Source of the DNA: Lachnospiraceae bacterium
Lineage (GTDB): Bacteria > Bacillota > Clostridia > Lachnospirales > Lachnospiraceae
Reading direction: 5' to 3'
Assembly (NCBI GenBank): GCA_017938485.1
Contig: JAGBBM010000045.1
Coordinates: 1 to 64,000 of the forward strand
DNA length: 64,000 nucleotides
This document shows positions 9,579-19,274 of this stretch, one piece after another (within the stretch, counting starts at the first letter, position 1; each line of letters opens with the position of its first letter). Made by a program: the position numbers and the translations under genes. Below the pieces are notes generated by a model. That model saw nothing but the letters and a program-made list of their open reading frames with translations, did no database searches and was not told the origin of the DNA.

Positions 9579-10151
9579 TTATATTAATCCTGAAAAACCA
9601 GTGAACGCCATAGCCATAAGTCCCGCCGCTATAAGAACACTTGGCGCACCTTTGAAGCTTTCTGGAATATCACTATGTTCAAGTTTTTCTCTAATTCCTG
9701 CCAGAATAATAATTGCCACAGCAAAACCTACTGCAGAAAACATACCATTAACCACTGACTCTAAAATATTGTAATTCTTCTGCACATTTGATAATGCAAT
9801 ACCAAGAACTGCACAGTTAGTTGTTATAAGAGGAAGATACACTCCCAATGCTTCGTAAAGTGATGGTACAGATTTTTTGAGGAACATCTCAACGAATTGC
9901 ACCAATGCTGCTATTACTAAAATGAACACTATTGTGTTTAAGTAATCAAGTTCAAATGGTACCAATACAAATTTGTATATTAAGCTAGTAACCGCAGAAG
10001 CAATGGTCATAACAAATATAACTGCTCCTCCCATACCCGCTGCTGTACTTATCTTTTTAGATACTCCAAGGAATGGACAAATACCCATGAATTGACTAAG
10101 TACTACATTATTAACAAAGGCTGCTGATATAGCTAAAAGTATAATATTCAT
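9579..10151 (-). CDS. rnfA: Electron transport complex subunit RnfA
   Basis: A 190-aa integral membrane protein with six hydrophobic helices and the family segments NNVVLSQFMGICPFLGVSKK near the N-terminus and ITTNCAVLGIAL in the middle, each with a conserved Cys. RnfA and RnfE are homologous inverted partners in the membrane core and share an intramembrane Fe-S site. The gene lies 3 bp after rnfE. Length and motifs fit the family well. Confidence 0.96.
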   Translation of the reverse strand: MNIILLAISAAFVNNVVLSQFMGICPFLGVSKKISTAAGMGGAVIFVMTIASAVTSLIYKFVLVPFELDYLNTIVFILVIAALVQFVEMFLKKSVPSLYEALGVYLPLITTNCAVLGIALSNVQKNYNILESVVNGMFSAVGFAVAIIILAGIREKLEHSDIPESFKGAPSVLIAAGLMAMAFTGFSGLI

Positions 10152-10154
10152 GAA

Positions 10155-10889
10155 TTAGTCCTCCTTTCTCTTTCCCTGACACATAACATTTTCACATGCT
10201 GCACAATCTGCCAACTTACATACGTTAGGAGTTGTACCCTCTTTCTTAGCCTTCTTGATATTGCGATGATTAATAAATGCAATAAGGAAAGCTAATACAA
10301 AGAATGCACCTGGCGCTGATGTAAATATATTTATTGTACTAAATGAATCAGAGCTCACTATACCATTTAATACAGGAACCTCATTATCCTGAATGAGTTT
10401 CACTATGTCAATGTCAAATATTTTTCCTTTTCCAAAAAATTCTCTTATGATAGCAATAAATGTAAGTCCTACTGTAAAACCAAGTCCCATACCGATACCG
10501 TCAAAGATTGATGGTAAAGGCTTATTCTTAGAAGCATATGCTTCTGCTCGACCAAGTATAATACAGTTTACTACAATAAGCGGTATAAAAAGTCCCAAGC
10601 TATCATTTAACTCTGGCAAATACGCCTGCATTATAAACTGAATGATAGTAACAAAGGATGCTATAACAACTATATACGCAGGTATTCTAACCTTATCTGG
10701 AATAGCTTTTCTCAGTATAGATATAACTAAGTTACTCATTGTAAGTATTACTGTTGTGGCAAGGCCCATACCTAAACCATTTATAGCTGCTGTTGTAACA
10801 GCAAGGGTAGGACACATACCAAGCATCTGCACGAAGGTAGGATTTTCTTTAACTATACCATTGTATAATCGTTCTGTAATTTTTCCCAT
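10155..10889 (-). CDS. rnfE: Electron transport complex subunit RnfE
   Basis: A 244-aa membrane protein similar to RnfA, with ENPTFVQMLGMCPTLAVTTA at the N-terminus, VVNCIILGRAEAYASKN in the middle and six helices. The C-terminal extension has several Cys (CKLADCAACENVMCQG), longer than in the enterobacterial protein; it could bind metal, but that is inference. Start and stop overlap the flanking genes tightly (1-bp overlap with the rnfD/G stop), indicating translational coupling. Confidence 0.95.
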   Translation of the reverse strand: MGKITERLYNGIVKENPTFVQMLGMCPTLAVTTAAINGLGMGLATTVILTMSNLVISILRKAIPDKVRIPAYIVVIASFVTIIQFIMQAYLPELNDSLGLFIPLIVVNCIILGRAEAYASKNKPLPSIFDGIGMGLGFTVGLTFIAIIREFFGKGKIFDIDIVKLIQDNEVPVLNGIVSSDSFSTINIFTSAPGAFFVLAFLIAFINHRNIKKAKKEGTTPNVCKLADCAACENVMCQGKRKED

Positions 10890-12541
10890 TACTGTCCACC
10901 TCCTAACAACACAGTTAATACAAGAGCTGCATTGACTGTATCTACAACTGCCGATGTAGTGATTGTAGCTCCTGATATAGCATCTACTACGTTATCTGAA
11001 GTAGAACCTGTCTTAGTATACTGGAATTCAAGAACCTCGTGTTTTCCTACAAACTGATTCTTAAACTCGGGATTTGCAGCCTCCTCACCAAATCCTGGTG
11101 ATTCGCTGTGTGCCAAAATCTCTATCCCTTGTATCACACATTTTTGATTTATACCCAGCATAATTTGTATATCTCCGCCATATCCCTGGCTGTGTGTTAC
11201 AGTTATAACATATCCTATCTGATTTCCATTTTCATCTACTGCGATTCCCAATTCATCTAAAGTAACATTTGGGTCAATTCCCTGATGCATAATATCATTA
11301 GCCTGAGTATAATCTGCATCTGGGTTTGTAATAATATCATATGCTGTAGGATATACCTTTTCATAAGCTTCTAACTTTGCCTTTTCTTGAGCTTCCTTGA
11401 TTGGTTCCTTTGTCAAATTATACACTAAGCCTAACGCAGCACCCATAATAATTGTTATAGTAAAGATAGCTGCAATCGCCTTAACAACAGACTTTGTATC
11501 AAACTTAGACTTTTCTTCTTTATCTGAGTCTTTCTTTTCTTCTGAGTCGCTAACATCTTTCTTTGACTCTTTCTTAGTCTTTTTATCTTCCTTTGATATC
11601 TCTGCTCCCTGACCGAAAGATTTTGGTGCAGTAGCCTTTTCAATCAATGGTACTAAAAGATTACAGAAAATAATAGCATAGGATACACCCTCTGTAGAAC
11701 TTCCGAATATTCTAAGCACAAAGGTAAGTAAACCTAACAATATACCAAATACAATCTTACCATTTGGAGTAATAGGTGATGTAGCGTAATCTGTTGCCAT
11801 AAACCATGCACCAAGCATTAATCCACCACTACACAAATGTATAAGTGTATACTCAAGCACATCAAAGTCCTTTATTGTTGCATATATAGCAATACATATT
11901 GCAAATGTACCTATGTATGCCACAGGAATTCTTGGACTTATTACCTTTTTAATCAAGAGGTAAATTCCACCAATCAAAAGTGCTGCCGCTGATGTCTCAC
12001 CTATAGTTCCCGCTGTAAATCCAAGAAACATATTCTTTATATCAGAAAAATCCAAAGGAAGTCCTAATCTCAATGTAGTAAGTGGGGTTGCTCTTGTAAC
12101 ACCATCCACAACAAAATTAGTCATAAAGCTTCCAAAGGCCATAACCAAAAAACATCTACCACCAAGGGCAGGGTTCATAAAGTTCTGTCCTAAACCGCCA
12201 AAAAGCTGCTTAACTATAATAATAGCAAAGGCAGAACCAACAACAGCCATCCATATAGGAAGGGTTGGTGGCAAGTTAAGAGCTAAGAGCAAACCTGTAA
12301 CCACAGCTGACCAATCACTTATGGTTACTTTCTTTTTCATTCCCCACTGGTAAAGTGCCTCAAATCCAACACAAGAAAGAATGCAGGCAAGTACCAAAAA
12401 AGCTGCTGATTTGCCGAAGTGATAAATTCCAAATACTGTGGCTGGCACCAAAGCTATAATCACATCGAACATTATATCTGAAGTAGTGTCCTTGCTCCTC
12501 ACATGAGGCGAAGCAGACACTTTCAAATTCATATCTTCCAT
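10889..12541 (-). CDS. RnfD-RnfG fusion protein of the Rnf complex
   Basis: A 550-aa protein. Residues about 1-305 are RnfD: ten or so hydrophobic helices, LNLPPTLPIWMAVVG, GGLGQNFMNPALGGR, and RATPLTTLR with Thr152 at the expected covalent-FMN site. A charged Lys/Glu/Ser linker (about 306-350) joins it to RnfG, with one membrane helix at about 353-374 and an FMN-binding domain ending DAISGATITTSAVV, where Thr526 is the likely flavinylated residue. Normally these are separate genes. The next gene, rnfE, starts at the stop (1-bp overlap), and rnfC ends 12 bp before its start. The reading frame is uninterrupted, so this is a real fusion as sequenced. Confidence 0.93.
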   Translation of the reverse strand: MEDMNLKVSASPHVRSKDTTSDIMFDVIIALVPATVFGIYHFGKSAAFLVLACILSCVGFEALYQWGMKKKVTISDWSAVVTGLLLALNLPPTLPIWMAVVGSAFAIIIVKQLFGGLGQNFMNPALGGRCFLVMAFGSFMTNFVVDGVTRATPLTTLRLGLPLDFSDIKNMFLGFTAGTIGETSAAALLIGGIYLLIKKVISPRIPVAYIGTFAICIAIYATIKDFDVLEYTLIHLCSGGLMLGAWFMATDYATSPITPNGKIVFGILLGLLTFVLRIFGSSTEGVSYAIIFCNLLVPLIEKATAPKSFGQGAEISKEDKKTKKESKKDVSDSEEKKDSDKEEKSKFDTKSVVKAIAAIFTITIIMGAALGLVYNLTKEPIKEAQEKAKLEAYEKVYPTAYDIITNPDADYTQANDIMHQGIDPNVTLDELGIAVDENGNQIGYVITVTHSQGYGGDIQIMLGINQKCVIQGIEILAHSESPGFGEEAANPEFKNQFVGKHEVLEFQYTKTGSTSDNVVDAISGATITTSAVVDTVNAALVLTVLLGGGQ

Positions 12542-12553
12542 TACTACTTCCTC

Positions 12554-13870
12554 CTATTTCTTACGACTAGCAAGAACTAACTTTCTAGCTCCAGCAATGG
12601 TCTGAGTCAAATGTCTCTTGGCAGGACATATGTATGAGCAACAACCGCACTCGCAACATTCCATACCATTCAACTTTACAAATTCATCAAACTGGTTCTT
12701 TTCCACAAGGGTAGCCAAGGTATTTGGCATAACTCCTCCTGGACACACAGACACACAACGTCCGCATCTGATACAAGGACCTTCCTCATATTCTGAAACC
12801 TCATCCTTAGTCATACAAAGAATAGCTGAGGATGACTTTGTAGCAGGAATATCTGTGGTATAAAGCGCTTTACCCATCATAGGTCCACCAGCAATAATCT
12901 TTTCAGGTGTTTCTTTAAATCCTCCTGCTGCCTCAATGAGCTCTGCATAATTGGTACCCATCTTAGTAAGAATATTGCAAGGCTCCTCCACAGCATCACC
13001 TGACACTGTAACTAATCTATCAATAAGAGGTCTTCCTTCTCTAACTGCTTCGTAAATAGCGTAAACTGTATCAACATTATGAACAATGCAGCCTGCATCT
13101 GCCGGAAGCATCTTTGAATTGATATATCTTCCTGTATTGGCAAAAATAAGCTGACGCTCAGCTCCCTCAGGATATTTTGTTTTGAGAGAGTTAACAACTA
13201 TGTCATCATCTCCTGCAAGCTTTTCTTTGAGAAGTTTAATAGCCTTTGGCTTATTATTTTCGATACCAATAATACCCTTAGCACCAGGGAACAACTTAAG
13301 TACAATTTTAAGACCACCGATAACCTTATCTGCCTCATCCATAATTCTTCTGTAATCAGAAGTAAGATATGGTTCGCACTCAGATGCATTAACAATGATG
13401 GTGTCAATCTTATCTGGCTCCTTAGGAGAAAGCTTAACATGAGTAGGGAAACCTGCTCCACCCATACCAACTACGCCGGCTTCCTTGATGGCATCAAGAA
13501 TCTCCTCTTTAGTAAGTTCCTCAAGAGGTTTATCGTTGGCTTTAAACTCCACAGCCTCATATAAATTGTCATTTTCAATTACTATGGAATTCATTTTAGA
13601 ACCGGAGGATGTAAGGCGCATCTCAATGGCCTTCACTGTTCCGGAAACAGACGAATGAATATTCGCCGAAACGAATCCACCAGCCTTAGCTATAAGCTGT
13701 CCCACCAGTACTCTGTCACCTTTTTTTACGACAGGCTCTGCAGGTGCACCAATATGCTGACTTAGTGGATAAACCATATCTCCTTTAGGGAGATATTCTT
13801 TTACTTCTTTATCCATAGTGAGTTCTTTACCCTCATATGGATGAATACCACCTTTAAATGTAAACTTCAT
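12554..13870 (-). CDS. rnfC: Electron transport complex subunit RnfC
   Basis: A 438-aa peripheral subunit, first gene of the operon. The N-terminal barrel-sandwich part begins MKFTFKGGIHPYEGKELT. The central Rossmann-like part carries VVGMGGAGFPTHVKL, the likely NADH/FMN-binding glycine loop. Two 4Fe-4S motifs lie at the C-terminus (CIRCGRCVSVCPGG and CCECGCCSYICPAKR). RnfC passes electrons to NAD+, so the complex couples ferredoxin oxidation to ion export. A sigma-A type promoter lies about 35-65 bp upstream of the start codon. Confidence 0.96.
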   Translation of the reverse strand: MKFTFKGGIHPYEGKELTMDKEVKEYLPKGDMVYPLSQHIGAPAEPVVKKGDRVLVGQLIAKAGGFVSANIHSSVSGTVKAIEMRLTSSGSKMNSIVIENDNLYEAVEFKANDKPLEELTKEEILDAIKEAGVVGMGGAGFPTHVKLSPKEPDKIDTIIVNASECEPYLTSDYRRIMDEADKVIGGLKIVLKLFPGAKGIIGIENNKPKAIKLLKEKLAGDDDIVVNSLKTKYPEGAERQLIFANTGRYINSKMLPADAGCIVHNVDTVYAIYEAVREGRPLIDRLVTVSGDAVEEPCNILTKMGTNYAELIEAAGGFKETPEKIIAGGPMMGKALYTTDIPATKSSSAILCMTKDEVSEYEEGPCIRCGRCVSVCPGGVMPNTLATLVEKNQFDEFVKLNGMECCECGCCSYICPAKRHLTQTIAGARKLVLASRKK

Positions 13871-13905
13871 TATACTGACCCCGCTAAATAATAATTTTTA
13901 TCAAT

Positions 13906-13934
13906 ATTATAATATATAAAGTTCTTTTTCTCAA
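13906..13934 (-). promoter_or_regulatory. Sigma-A type promoter of the rnf operon
   Basis: On the minus strand the -35 box TTGAGA (13929-13934) is separated by exactly 17 bp from a perfect TATAAT -10 box (13906-13911). The rnfC start codon lies 36 bp further downstream. It is the only strong match in the gap between rnfC and the upstream gene. Confidence 0.75.
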
Positions 13935-14037
13935 CAAAATAAAAGGAAAATACACAAGTTTTTAACAATGCATATCTTCCTGTTTTATCTGATTAAATTA
14001 ATATGTTTTGTCCCTTTATCCTATGACTACTCACATA

Positions 14038-14550
14038 TTAAAATCTAATGTTTTTTAATATAATTCCTGACAGTATTCCGATAGCTGTTCCCGCAAGTGC
14101 ACCTATAGCTGCAAGAACAAGCATGTAGTACATAATATTAGCATTTTCGAGTATAAGAGCAGCCACTATAATTTGACCAAAATTATGGGCTACAGCTCCA
14201 CAGATGCTCACTCCTGTCACTGTAAATATTTTTATTTTCTTAACAATATACATAACAAGTATACTCAAAAAAGCTCCTGCTAAACTGTATATTATAACTG
14301 TAACGTTGCCAAATAACACACCAGACAACACAATTCGTCCAATACTAATCACAATAGTTGGTTTGAGTCCAAGCTTAAACAGAGAAACTATAGTCACCAA
14401 ATTTGCCAAGCCAAGCTTAACCCCTGGCACTGCCACATTTATAGGTATTAAATTCTCTAAATAAGATAAAATCATTGCAAGCGCAATAAACACTCCACTC
14501 AAAGCCGTTATCTTGTTTTGACTTACTGAATTCACCTTGTTCTCTGACAT
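14038..14550 (-). CDS. Gx transporter family membrane protein
   Basis: A 170-aa protein with five or six helices and the pattern KITALSGVFIALAMILSYLEN, then PGVKLGLANLVT and GAVAHNFGQIIVA. These match the Gx transporter family (formerly annotated heptaprenyl diphosphate synthase component I), which resembles small-molecule ECF-type transporter subunits. The true substrate is unknown. It lies 6 bp after a NusG-domain-II gene, with which it is commonly paired. GGAGTAGTTTTGT precedes the ATG. Confidence 0.85.
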   Translation of the reverse strand: MSENKVNSVSQNKITALSGVFIALAMILSYLENLIPINVAVPGVKLGLANLVTIVSLFKLGLKPTIVISIGRIVLSGVLFGNVTVIIYSLAGAFLSILVMYIVKKIKIFTVTGVSICGAVAHNFGQIIVAALILENANIMYYMLVLAAIGALAGTAIGILSGIILKNIRF

Positions 14551-14556
14551 ACAAAA

Positions 14557-14910
14557 CTACTCCACTATCTCAATCACCAACTTATGAGGCAAACATATAA
14601 TAGTCTCCCCCGTCATTGATATCGGTTTATGATTGACACATACTTTATCTGGACAATCCGCTTCCTTTACGGTGACTTGTCCATCTTCTATAACCACCAA
14701 ATTGGTTCCTCTATCTGTTACAACCTCGTATTCCGCATCCTTTTTTAGTTCCATTGTCTTTACTACTTCACCATCTGAAACAATCTCTACCTCGAGACCA
14801 TCTTCTCTACTTGTCACAAGTAAAACTGTGACTACCACACATAGAAGTATTACTGTTGCAAGCAAAACTATGTCTCCAATAGAAATTAATTTTTCTTTTT
14901 CAGGTTTCAT
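14557..14910 (-). CDS. NusG domain II-containing protein
   Basis: A 117-aa protein with one N-terminal membrane helix (about residues 13-29, LLATVILLCVVVTVLLV) and an outer domain ending EADCPDKVCVNHKPISMTGETIICLPHKLVIEI. The paired Cys and CLPHK ending are typical of stand-alone NusG-domain-II proteins. It is not a transcription factor; it is anchored outside the membrane and probably works with the adjacent Gx transporter gene. GGGGTGCATAT precedes the ATG. Confidence 0.85.
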   Translation of the reverse strand: MKPEKEKLISIGDIVLLATVILLCVVVTVLLVTSREDGLEVEIVSDGEVVKTMELKKDAEYEVVTDRGTNLVVIEDGQVTVKEADCPDKVCVNHKPISMTGETIICLPHKLVIEIVE

Positions 14911-14933
14911 ATATGCACCCCGATTATAATATT

Positions 14934-15155
14934 TTAAACCATCTGCTTAATCTGTTGAATGAGTTCTAAATCTTCTCTTGTCACCCTCATATTAGTACAA
15001 AGTGTTTTTCCCTCAGCAGTAGTAACATTTATCTCAATAATACTGCCTTCACCTATAGATTGTGCCGCCGACTTAAAAAACATAGGTACCTTTGGATGAT
15101 TACTCTGGAATTTATCAAACATTCCTTTAATTTTCATAAGTGCCATTGGATTCAT
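14934..15155 (-). CDS. Small conserved hypothetical protein (73 aa)
   Basis: A 73-aa soluble protein beginning MNPMALMKIKGMFDKFQSNHPKVPMFF. It has a helix-strand pattern and no Cys except one near the middle. I recall similar short proteins in Lachnospiraceae with no known role. AAAGGAGAAATGTT precedes the ATG. It lies 12 bp downstream of the C-GCAxxG-C-C gene and is probably cotranscribed with it. Confidence 0.7.
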   Translation of the reverse strand: MNPMALMKIKGMFDKFQSNHPKVPMFFKSAAQSIGEGSIIEINVTTAEGKTLCTNMRVTREDLELIQQIKQMV

Positions 15156-15167
15156 AACATTTCTCCT

Positions 15168-15578
15168 TTACTCTGTAAACAATACCTGTTCTGCAATAAG
15201 TGCCGCATCCCTTATACAATCCGCACAAGGTCTAAGAACTTTCCCTGTGTCCACTCCCTTTAAAGTCTTACACACAACAGACTGATTCTTCGTTTCAAAC
15301 CTATCTACAATCTCTCTTGATAGTCTATATGACTCTGCCTTGCTATTTGGAGCATCCAAATTACCTGTACTGCGTTTCATACCTGCTAACACGCAAGCTC
15401 CTGTAACTGCACCACAGGTACCTGCCATACCACCCATGCCAAGGCCTAGTGCCTCGGTCATCTTAAACATAGTCTCCTCATCTACACCTACCATATCACA
15501 GTAAGTGCAAGCAACCGCCTGTGCACAATTGTATCCTTTATCATGTCTTTTTATTGTTTCTTCCACTCGTGTGTTCAT
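15168..15578 (-). CDS. C-GCAxxG-C-C family protein
   Basis: A 136-aa protein with the family's spaced Cys pattern: NCAQAVACTYCD near residue 18, then GMAGTCGAVTGACVLAG, VVCKTL and RPCADCIRDAA. The family is annotated as a probable redox protein with possible Fe-S or disulfide chemistry; function is not established. AAGGAGAATATACT precedes the ATG. The 249-bp gap upstream, shared with the divergent alr gene, is AT-rich and holds the promoters of both; no structured RNA was recognised there. Confidence 0.88.
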   Translation of the reverse strand: MNTRVEETIKRHDKGYNCAQAVACTYCDMVGVDEETMFKMTEALGLGMGGMAGTCGAVTGACVLAGMKRSTGNLDAPNSKAESYRLSREIVDRFETKNQSVVCKTLKGVDTGKVLRPCADCIRDAALIAEQVLFTE

Positions 15579-15827
15579 AGTATATTCTCCTTGACTAGTA
15601 TATAAAATTCAAATTTCTATTCCAACACAAATTATATAAATATGTCTGAATAAATTCAAGGACTTTATTTTAACTACAATTATATGTTTATGTTTGAAAA
15701 AAATAATTTATGGAAAAATAATATAAATTAATTTAATTTCCGAAATATAATTGAATTAACATATTCTGTATGATAAATTGTATTAAGGTGTATATTTAGT
15801 CCATAATTACTATGTAAGGAGAATTCT

Positions 15828-16922
15828 ATGACAACTCTTTTTTTAGATAAAGAAAAACTCATAAACAACATAGATATAACAAAAAAGCTTGCTGGTTCTT
15901 CAAAGGTTATTGCTGTTATAAAAGGCAACGCCTACGGACATGGGCTTCTTGGTTTTGCGTCTCTTCTTGTTGAAAGAGGTATAGAAACCTTAGCTGTGGT
16001 TGAACTTGAAGATGCCATTTTACTCAGAGAAGAAGGTTTTGAATGTGAGATAATCAATCTTTCTCCTGTATATTCCGAGTCTGATATTAAGGCATCTTTA
16101 AAAAATAATATAGTCCTGAGCATTACAACTGCTGAGTGTGGTCAGCGCACAGAGAAAGTCGCTAATGATATTGGTATTCAGGCAAAAGCTCACATCTGCG
16201 TAGACACAGGTCTTGGAAGACACGGATTTCTTGCCAAAAACACTGATGAAATAGCTAACTTAATAAGCAGTATGGAACACGTAAAAATAACAGGAATATA
16301 TTCACACTTTTCAACTGCTGCTTATAAAAAGGATACCAACACAGACAAGCAATTTAAACTATTTACAGACCTTTGTGATATCCTTACTGAAAAAGGTATT
16401 AATATCGGTTGTCGTCACATAGCTGCAACCAGCGCATTTCTTAGATATCCTGAGACAAAACTAGATGCCGTTAGAGTAGGCTCAGCCCTTTTAGGTCGAG
16501 TTCCCCTTGCCAACAATTATGGATATCAACCAACTGGTCAGCTTGAAGCACCTATTGAAGACATAAATATCATTCCTGCGGGAGAGAATATAGGTTATGG
16601 TTATGCCTACACCACTAAAAAAGAGACTAAAATAGCCATAGTTCCTATTGGTTACTCTCATGGACTTGGAATTCAACAGATAAATGACTGTACAAAATTC
16701 TCACAGGTCCCTAGATTTATATTCAAGCTTTTGAAGAGTGTCAAATCACCTAGAGTATTTTATGCAAACCATGCTGGAAAGAATTATCCTGTACTAGGAT
16801 TTATAGGTCTTACTTCTCTTATGATAGATATAACCGATTCTGATATCCAAATTGGAGACATTGTAAGCTTCCCTATCAACCCAATATTTGTAGATAGCGG
16901 AATAAAAAGAAGATATGAATAA
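15828..16922 (+). CDS. alr: Alanine racemase family protein
   Basis: A 364-aa fold-type III PLP enzyme. The PLP lysine is in VIAVIKGNAYGHG (about residue 33), and GYGYAYTTK contains the likely second catalytic Tyr. GIYSHFSTA and the end segment DIQIGDIVSFP also fit. It makes D-alanine for the cell wall if it is a true alanine racemase. The usual GYADGY loop reads GYSHGLGIQ and the usual CMDQ segment is LTSLMID, so it is divergent and could act on another amino acid. AAGGAGAATTCT precedes the ATG. A terminator follows directly. Confidence 0.8.
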   Translation: MTTLFLDKEKLINNIDITKKLAGSSKVIAVIKGNAYGHGLLGFASLLVERGIETLAVVELEDAILLREEGFECEIINLSPVYSESDIKASLKNNIVLSITTAECGQRTEKVANDIGIQAKAHICVDTGLGRHGFLAKNTDEIANLISSMEHVKITGIYSHFSTAAYKKDTNTDKQFKLFTDLCDILTEKGINIGCRHIAATSAFLRYPETKLDAVRVGSALLGRVPLANNYGYQPTGQLEAPIEDINIIPAGENIGYGYAYTTKKETKIAIVPIGYSHGLGIQQINDCTKFSQVPRFIFKLLKSVKSPRVFYANHAGKNYPVLGFIGLTSLMIDITDSDIQIGDIVSFPINPIFVDSGIKRRYE

Positions 16923-16925
16923 TAA

Positions 16926-16954
16926 AAAAACCACTTCATTAAGAAGTGGTTTTT
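16926..16954. terminator. Bidirectional terminator
   Basis: The stem AAAAACCACTTC / GAAGTGGTTTTT with a 5-nt loop has A-runs on one side and T-runs on the other. It separates the convergent alr and pilin-like genes. Confidence 0.88.
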
Positions 16955-16956
16955 TA

Positions 16957-17577
16957 TTACTGTAATATAGGTGCATCTACAAATTCTTCATCGTCTACTA
17001 ATTCATATCCATTCCCTGCAACAAATTGAATAAGGCATCCATAATTATAATACTGTGCAAACAAAACCGTACCATCTTCACCATACACAACTATAACACC
17101 GGGACAACCATACTGTCCTGAAAAAGACGCACAATTATATCCCAATGGTTCATCCTCATCTCCAGTAAAGTTAAAAAAAGCATAATCGCTTCCATCTTCA
17201 GCATTTAATTCTGACAAAACCTGCTCTGCAGAATAGTATTCTAGCTTTTTGTCATCAGTTATTTCACTTTCACTATCATTCTGAGCTCTACTTAAAATCC
17301 AATTGGTTATAACACCACATGGATGACTTCTACCATCCTCATCAGTATATACCATGTCTATATCCAACTCATACTTTTCCGCATAAGTGGAAACTAAACC
17401 CGTCTCAACTGCCGTAACTATAGTTCTTAGCTCTTCAGTTGCTCTAGAAGCTCTAGCCTTACGTATATACCTTATAACTGATGGCGCAATCACACCTGCC
17501 AAAACTGCCATAATAGCAATAACAATAATAAGCTCTACCAAAGAGAAACCCTTATTGCCAAGAAATCTTTTTTTCAT
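16957..17577 (-). CDS. Type IV pilin-like / pseudopilin protein
   Basis: The ATG at 17577 is chosen because AAGGGGATTTTT precedes it; the frame is open further upstream without a ribosome site. The 206-aa product starts MKKRFLGNKGFSLVELIIVIA, a perfect prepilin-peptidase site (G^FSLVE with Glu at +5) followed by the hydrophobic pilin helix. The globular part is acidic, with four Cys (CGV, NCASF, GCPG and GCLIQ) that could form disulfides. No prepilin peptidase, ATPase or platform gene lies nearby, so it is an orphan. Confidence 0.88.
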   Translation of the reverse strand: MKKRFLGNKGFSLVELIIVIAIMAVLAGVIAPSVIRYIRKARASRATEELRTIVTAVETGLVSTYAEKYELDIDMVYTDEDGRSHPCGVITNWILSRAQNDSESEITDDKKLEYYSAEQVLSELNAEDGSDYAFFNFTGDEDEPLGYNCASFSGQYGCPGVIVVYGEDGTVLFAQYYNYGCLIQFVAGNGYELVDDEEFVDAPILQ

Positions 17578-17711
17578 AAAAATCCCCTTTTCATTAAAAA
17601 AAATGAAACCTCTAAATCCTCTAATCGCATCATAACACGATAGTGAATGTAAATCAAATACATTTACAACAAAATAATTATATTTTTTGAACAATAAAAT
17701 TTTTATCGTAG

Positions 17712-19253
17712 CTATTTTTCATCTTTTGCCCAGTTAAAAGAATATGATACAGCCCTCTTCCATCCACGGAGTCTTTTTTCTCTCTCATCTTCCATTAAAT
17801 CAGGAATATATTCTCTATCAATCTGTCGATTTTTCTTTATCTCTTCCTGATTATCCCAAAAACCAACAGCAAGGCCGGCAAGGTATGCAGCGCCTAAAGC
17901 TGTAGACTCTATGCATGAAGGTCTAACCACTGCCACATCTATAATATCCGCCTGAGTCTGCATAAGATAGTTATTTGCACTAGCACCACCATCTACATTA
18001 AGTGTTGTGAGGTTTATACCAGAATCCTCTCTCATCGCCATAAGTACATCATAAACTTGGTATGCTATTGAATCTAAAGTAGCTCTAACAATATGATTTT
18101 TATTAACTCCTCGGGTAAGTCCTAGAATAGTTCCTCTTGCATACTGATCCCAATATGGTGCTCCTAATCCTGTAAAGGCAGGCACAACATAACAACCATT
18201 AGTATCCGTAACTTTAAGAGCACATTCTTCAGTTTCCGATGCGTTATCAACAAACCCCATCTCATCTCTTAGCCACTGAACTGCTGCTCCCGCAACAAAT
18301 ATTGAACCCTCTAAGGCATAAGTTATCTTATCATCAATTCCCCAAGCAATAGTAGTAACCAAACCGTTCTTAGAAAAAATAGGCTCATCTCCAGTATTCA
18401 TAAGCAAGAAGCAACCTGTTCCATATGTATTCTTAGCGCTTCCTGTTTCAAAACAGTTCTGACCAAAAAGTGCCGCTTGCTGGTCTCCTGCTGCTCCGGC
18501 AATAGGAATCTCGCCTCCCATAATTGATGCTTTAGTGTAGCCATACAATTGACTACTAGGTCTAACTTCAGGCAACATGGATTCTTCGATATCGAGTATT
18601 TTCAAAATATCCTTATCCCAACACAACTCTTTAATATTAAACATCATAGTTCGGGATGCATTAGAGTAATCTGTTATATGAAGATTTCCACCTGTAAGCT
18701 TCCATATAAGCCAAGTTTCTACAGTTCCAAAAAGAAGTTCACCTCTTTTTGCCTTTTCTCTCGCCCCTTCCACATTATCTAATATCCATTTGATCTTAGT
18801 TGCTGAAAAATATGCATCTATTACAAGTCCAGTCTTATTTCTTATTAGTTCTTGTATACTATCCTCTCCAGGCAAACCATATTCTTTTGCTGTAGCATTT
18901 TTCAGTAAATCACAAAATTTTGATGTTCTTCTACACTGCCACACGATTGCATTATAAATAGGTTTTCCCGTATATTTATCCCAAACAATAGTAGTCTCTC
19001 TCTGATTAGTTATACCTATAGAAGCAATATCTTCAGGGGTAGCACCAACTTTAGACATAGCTTCCACTGCTACACCTAACTGAGTGGACCAAATTTCATC
19101 TCCATCATGTTCAACCCAACCTGGATTAGGGAAAATTTGTGTAAACTCTTTTTGAGCCAAACTAACTATATTGCCAGCCTTATCAAAAAGAATACATCTA
19201 TTACTTGTTGTGCCTGAATCAAGTGCCATCACATATTTTTTGTCATTTGCCAT
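17712..19253 (-). CDS. glpK: Glycerol kinase
   Basis: A 513-aa FGGY-family kinase that phosphorylates glycerol to glycerol-3-phosphate. Visible motifs are [15 protein letters not shown] at the N-terminus, [14 protein letters not shown] (substrate-binding Arg-Glu), [13 protein letters not shown] with the catalytic Asp, [14 protein letters not shown] and the C-terminal [12 protein letters not shown]. The normal AAAGDQ segment is intact. AGGAGATAGGAT precedes the ATG. A 218-aa gene ends 21 bp upstream. No glpF or glpD lies nearby. Confidence 0.96.
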   Translation of the reverse strand: MANDKKYVMALDSGTTSNRCILFDKAGNIVSLAQKEFTQIFPNPGWVEHDGDEIWSTQLGVAVEAMSKVGATPEDIASIGITNQRETTIVWDKYTGKPIYNAIVWQCRRTSKFCDLLKNATAKEYGLPGEDSIQELIRNKTGLVIDAYFSATKIKWILDNVEGAREKAKRGELLFGTVETWLIWKLTGGNLHITDYSNASRTMMFNIKELCWDKDILKILDIEESMLPEVRPSSQLYGYTKASIMGGEIPIAGAAGDQQAALFGQNCFETGSAKNTYGTGCFLLMNTGDEPIFSKNGLVTTIAWGIDDKITYALEGSIFVAGAAVQWLRDEMGFVDNASETEECALKVTDTNGCYVVPAFTGLGAPYWDQYARGTILGLTRGVNKNHIVRATLDSIAYQVYDVLMAMREDSGINLTTLNVDGGASANNYLMQTQADIIDVAVVRPSCIESTALGAAYLAGLAVGFWDNQEEIKKNRQIDREYIPDLMEDEREKRLRGWKRAVSYSFNWAKDEK

Positions 19254-19274
19254 ATCCTATCTCCTATTAAACAA

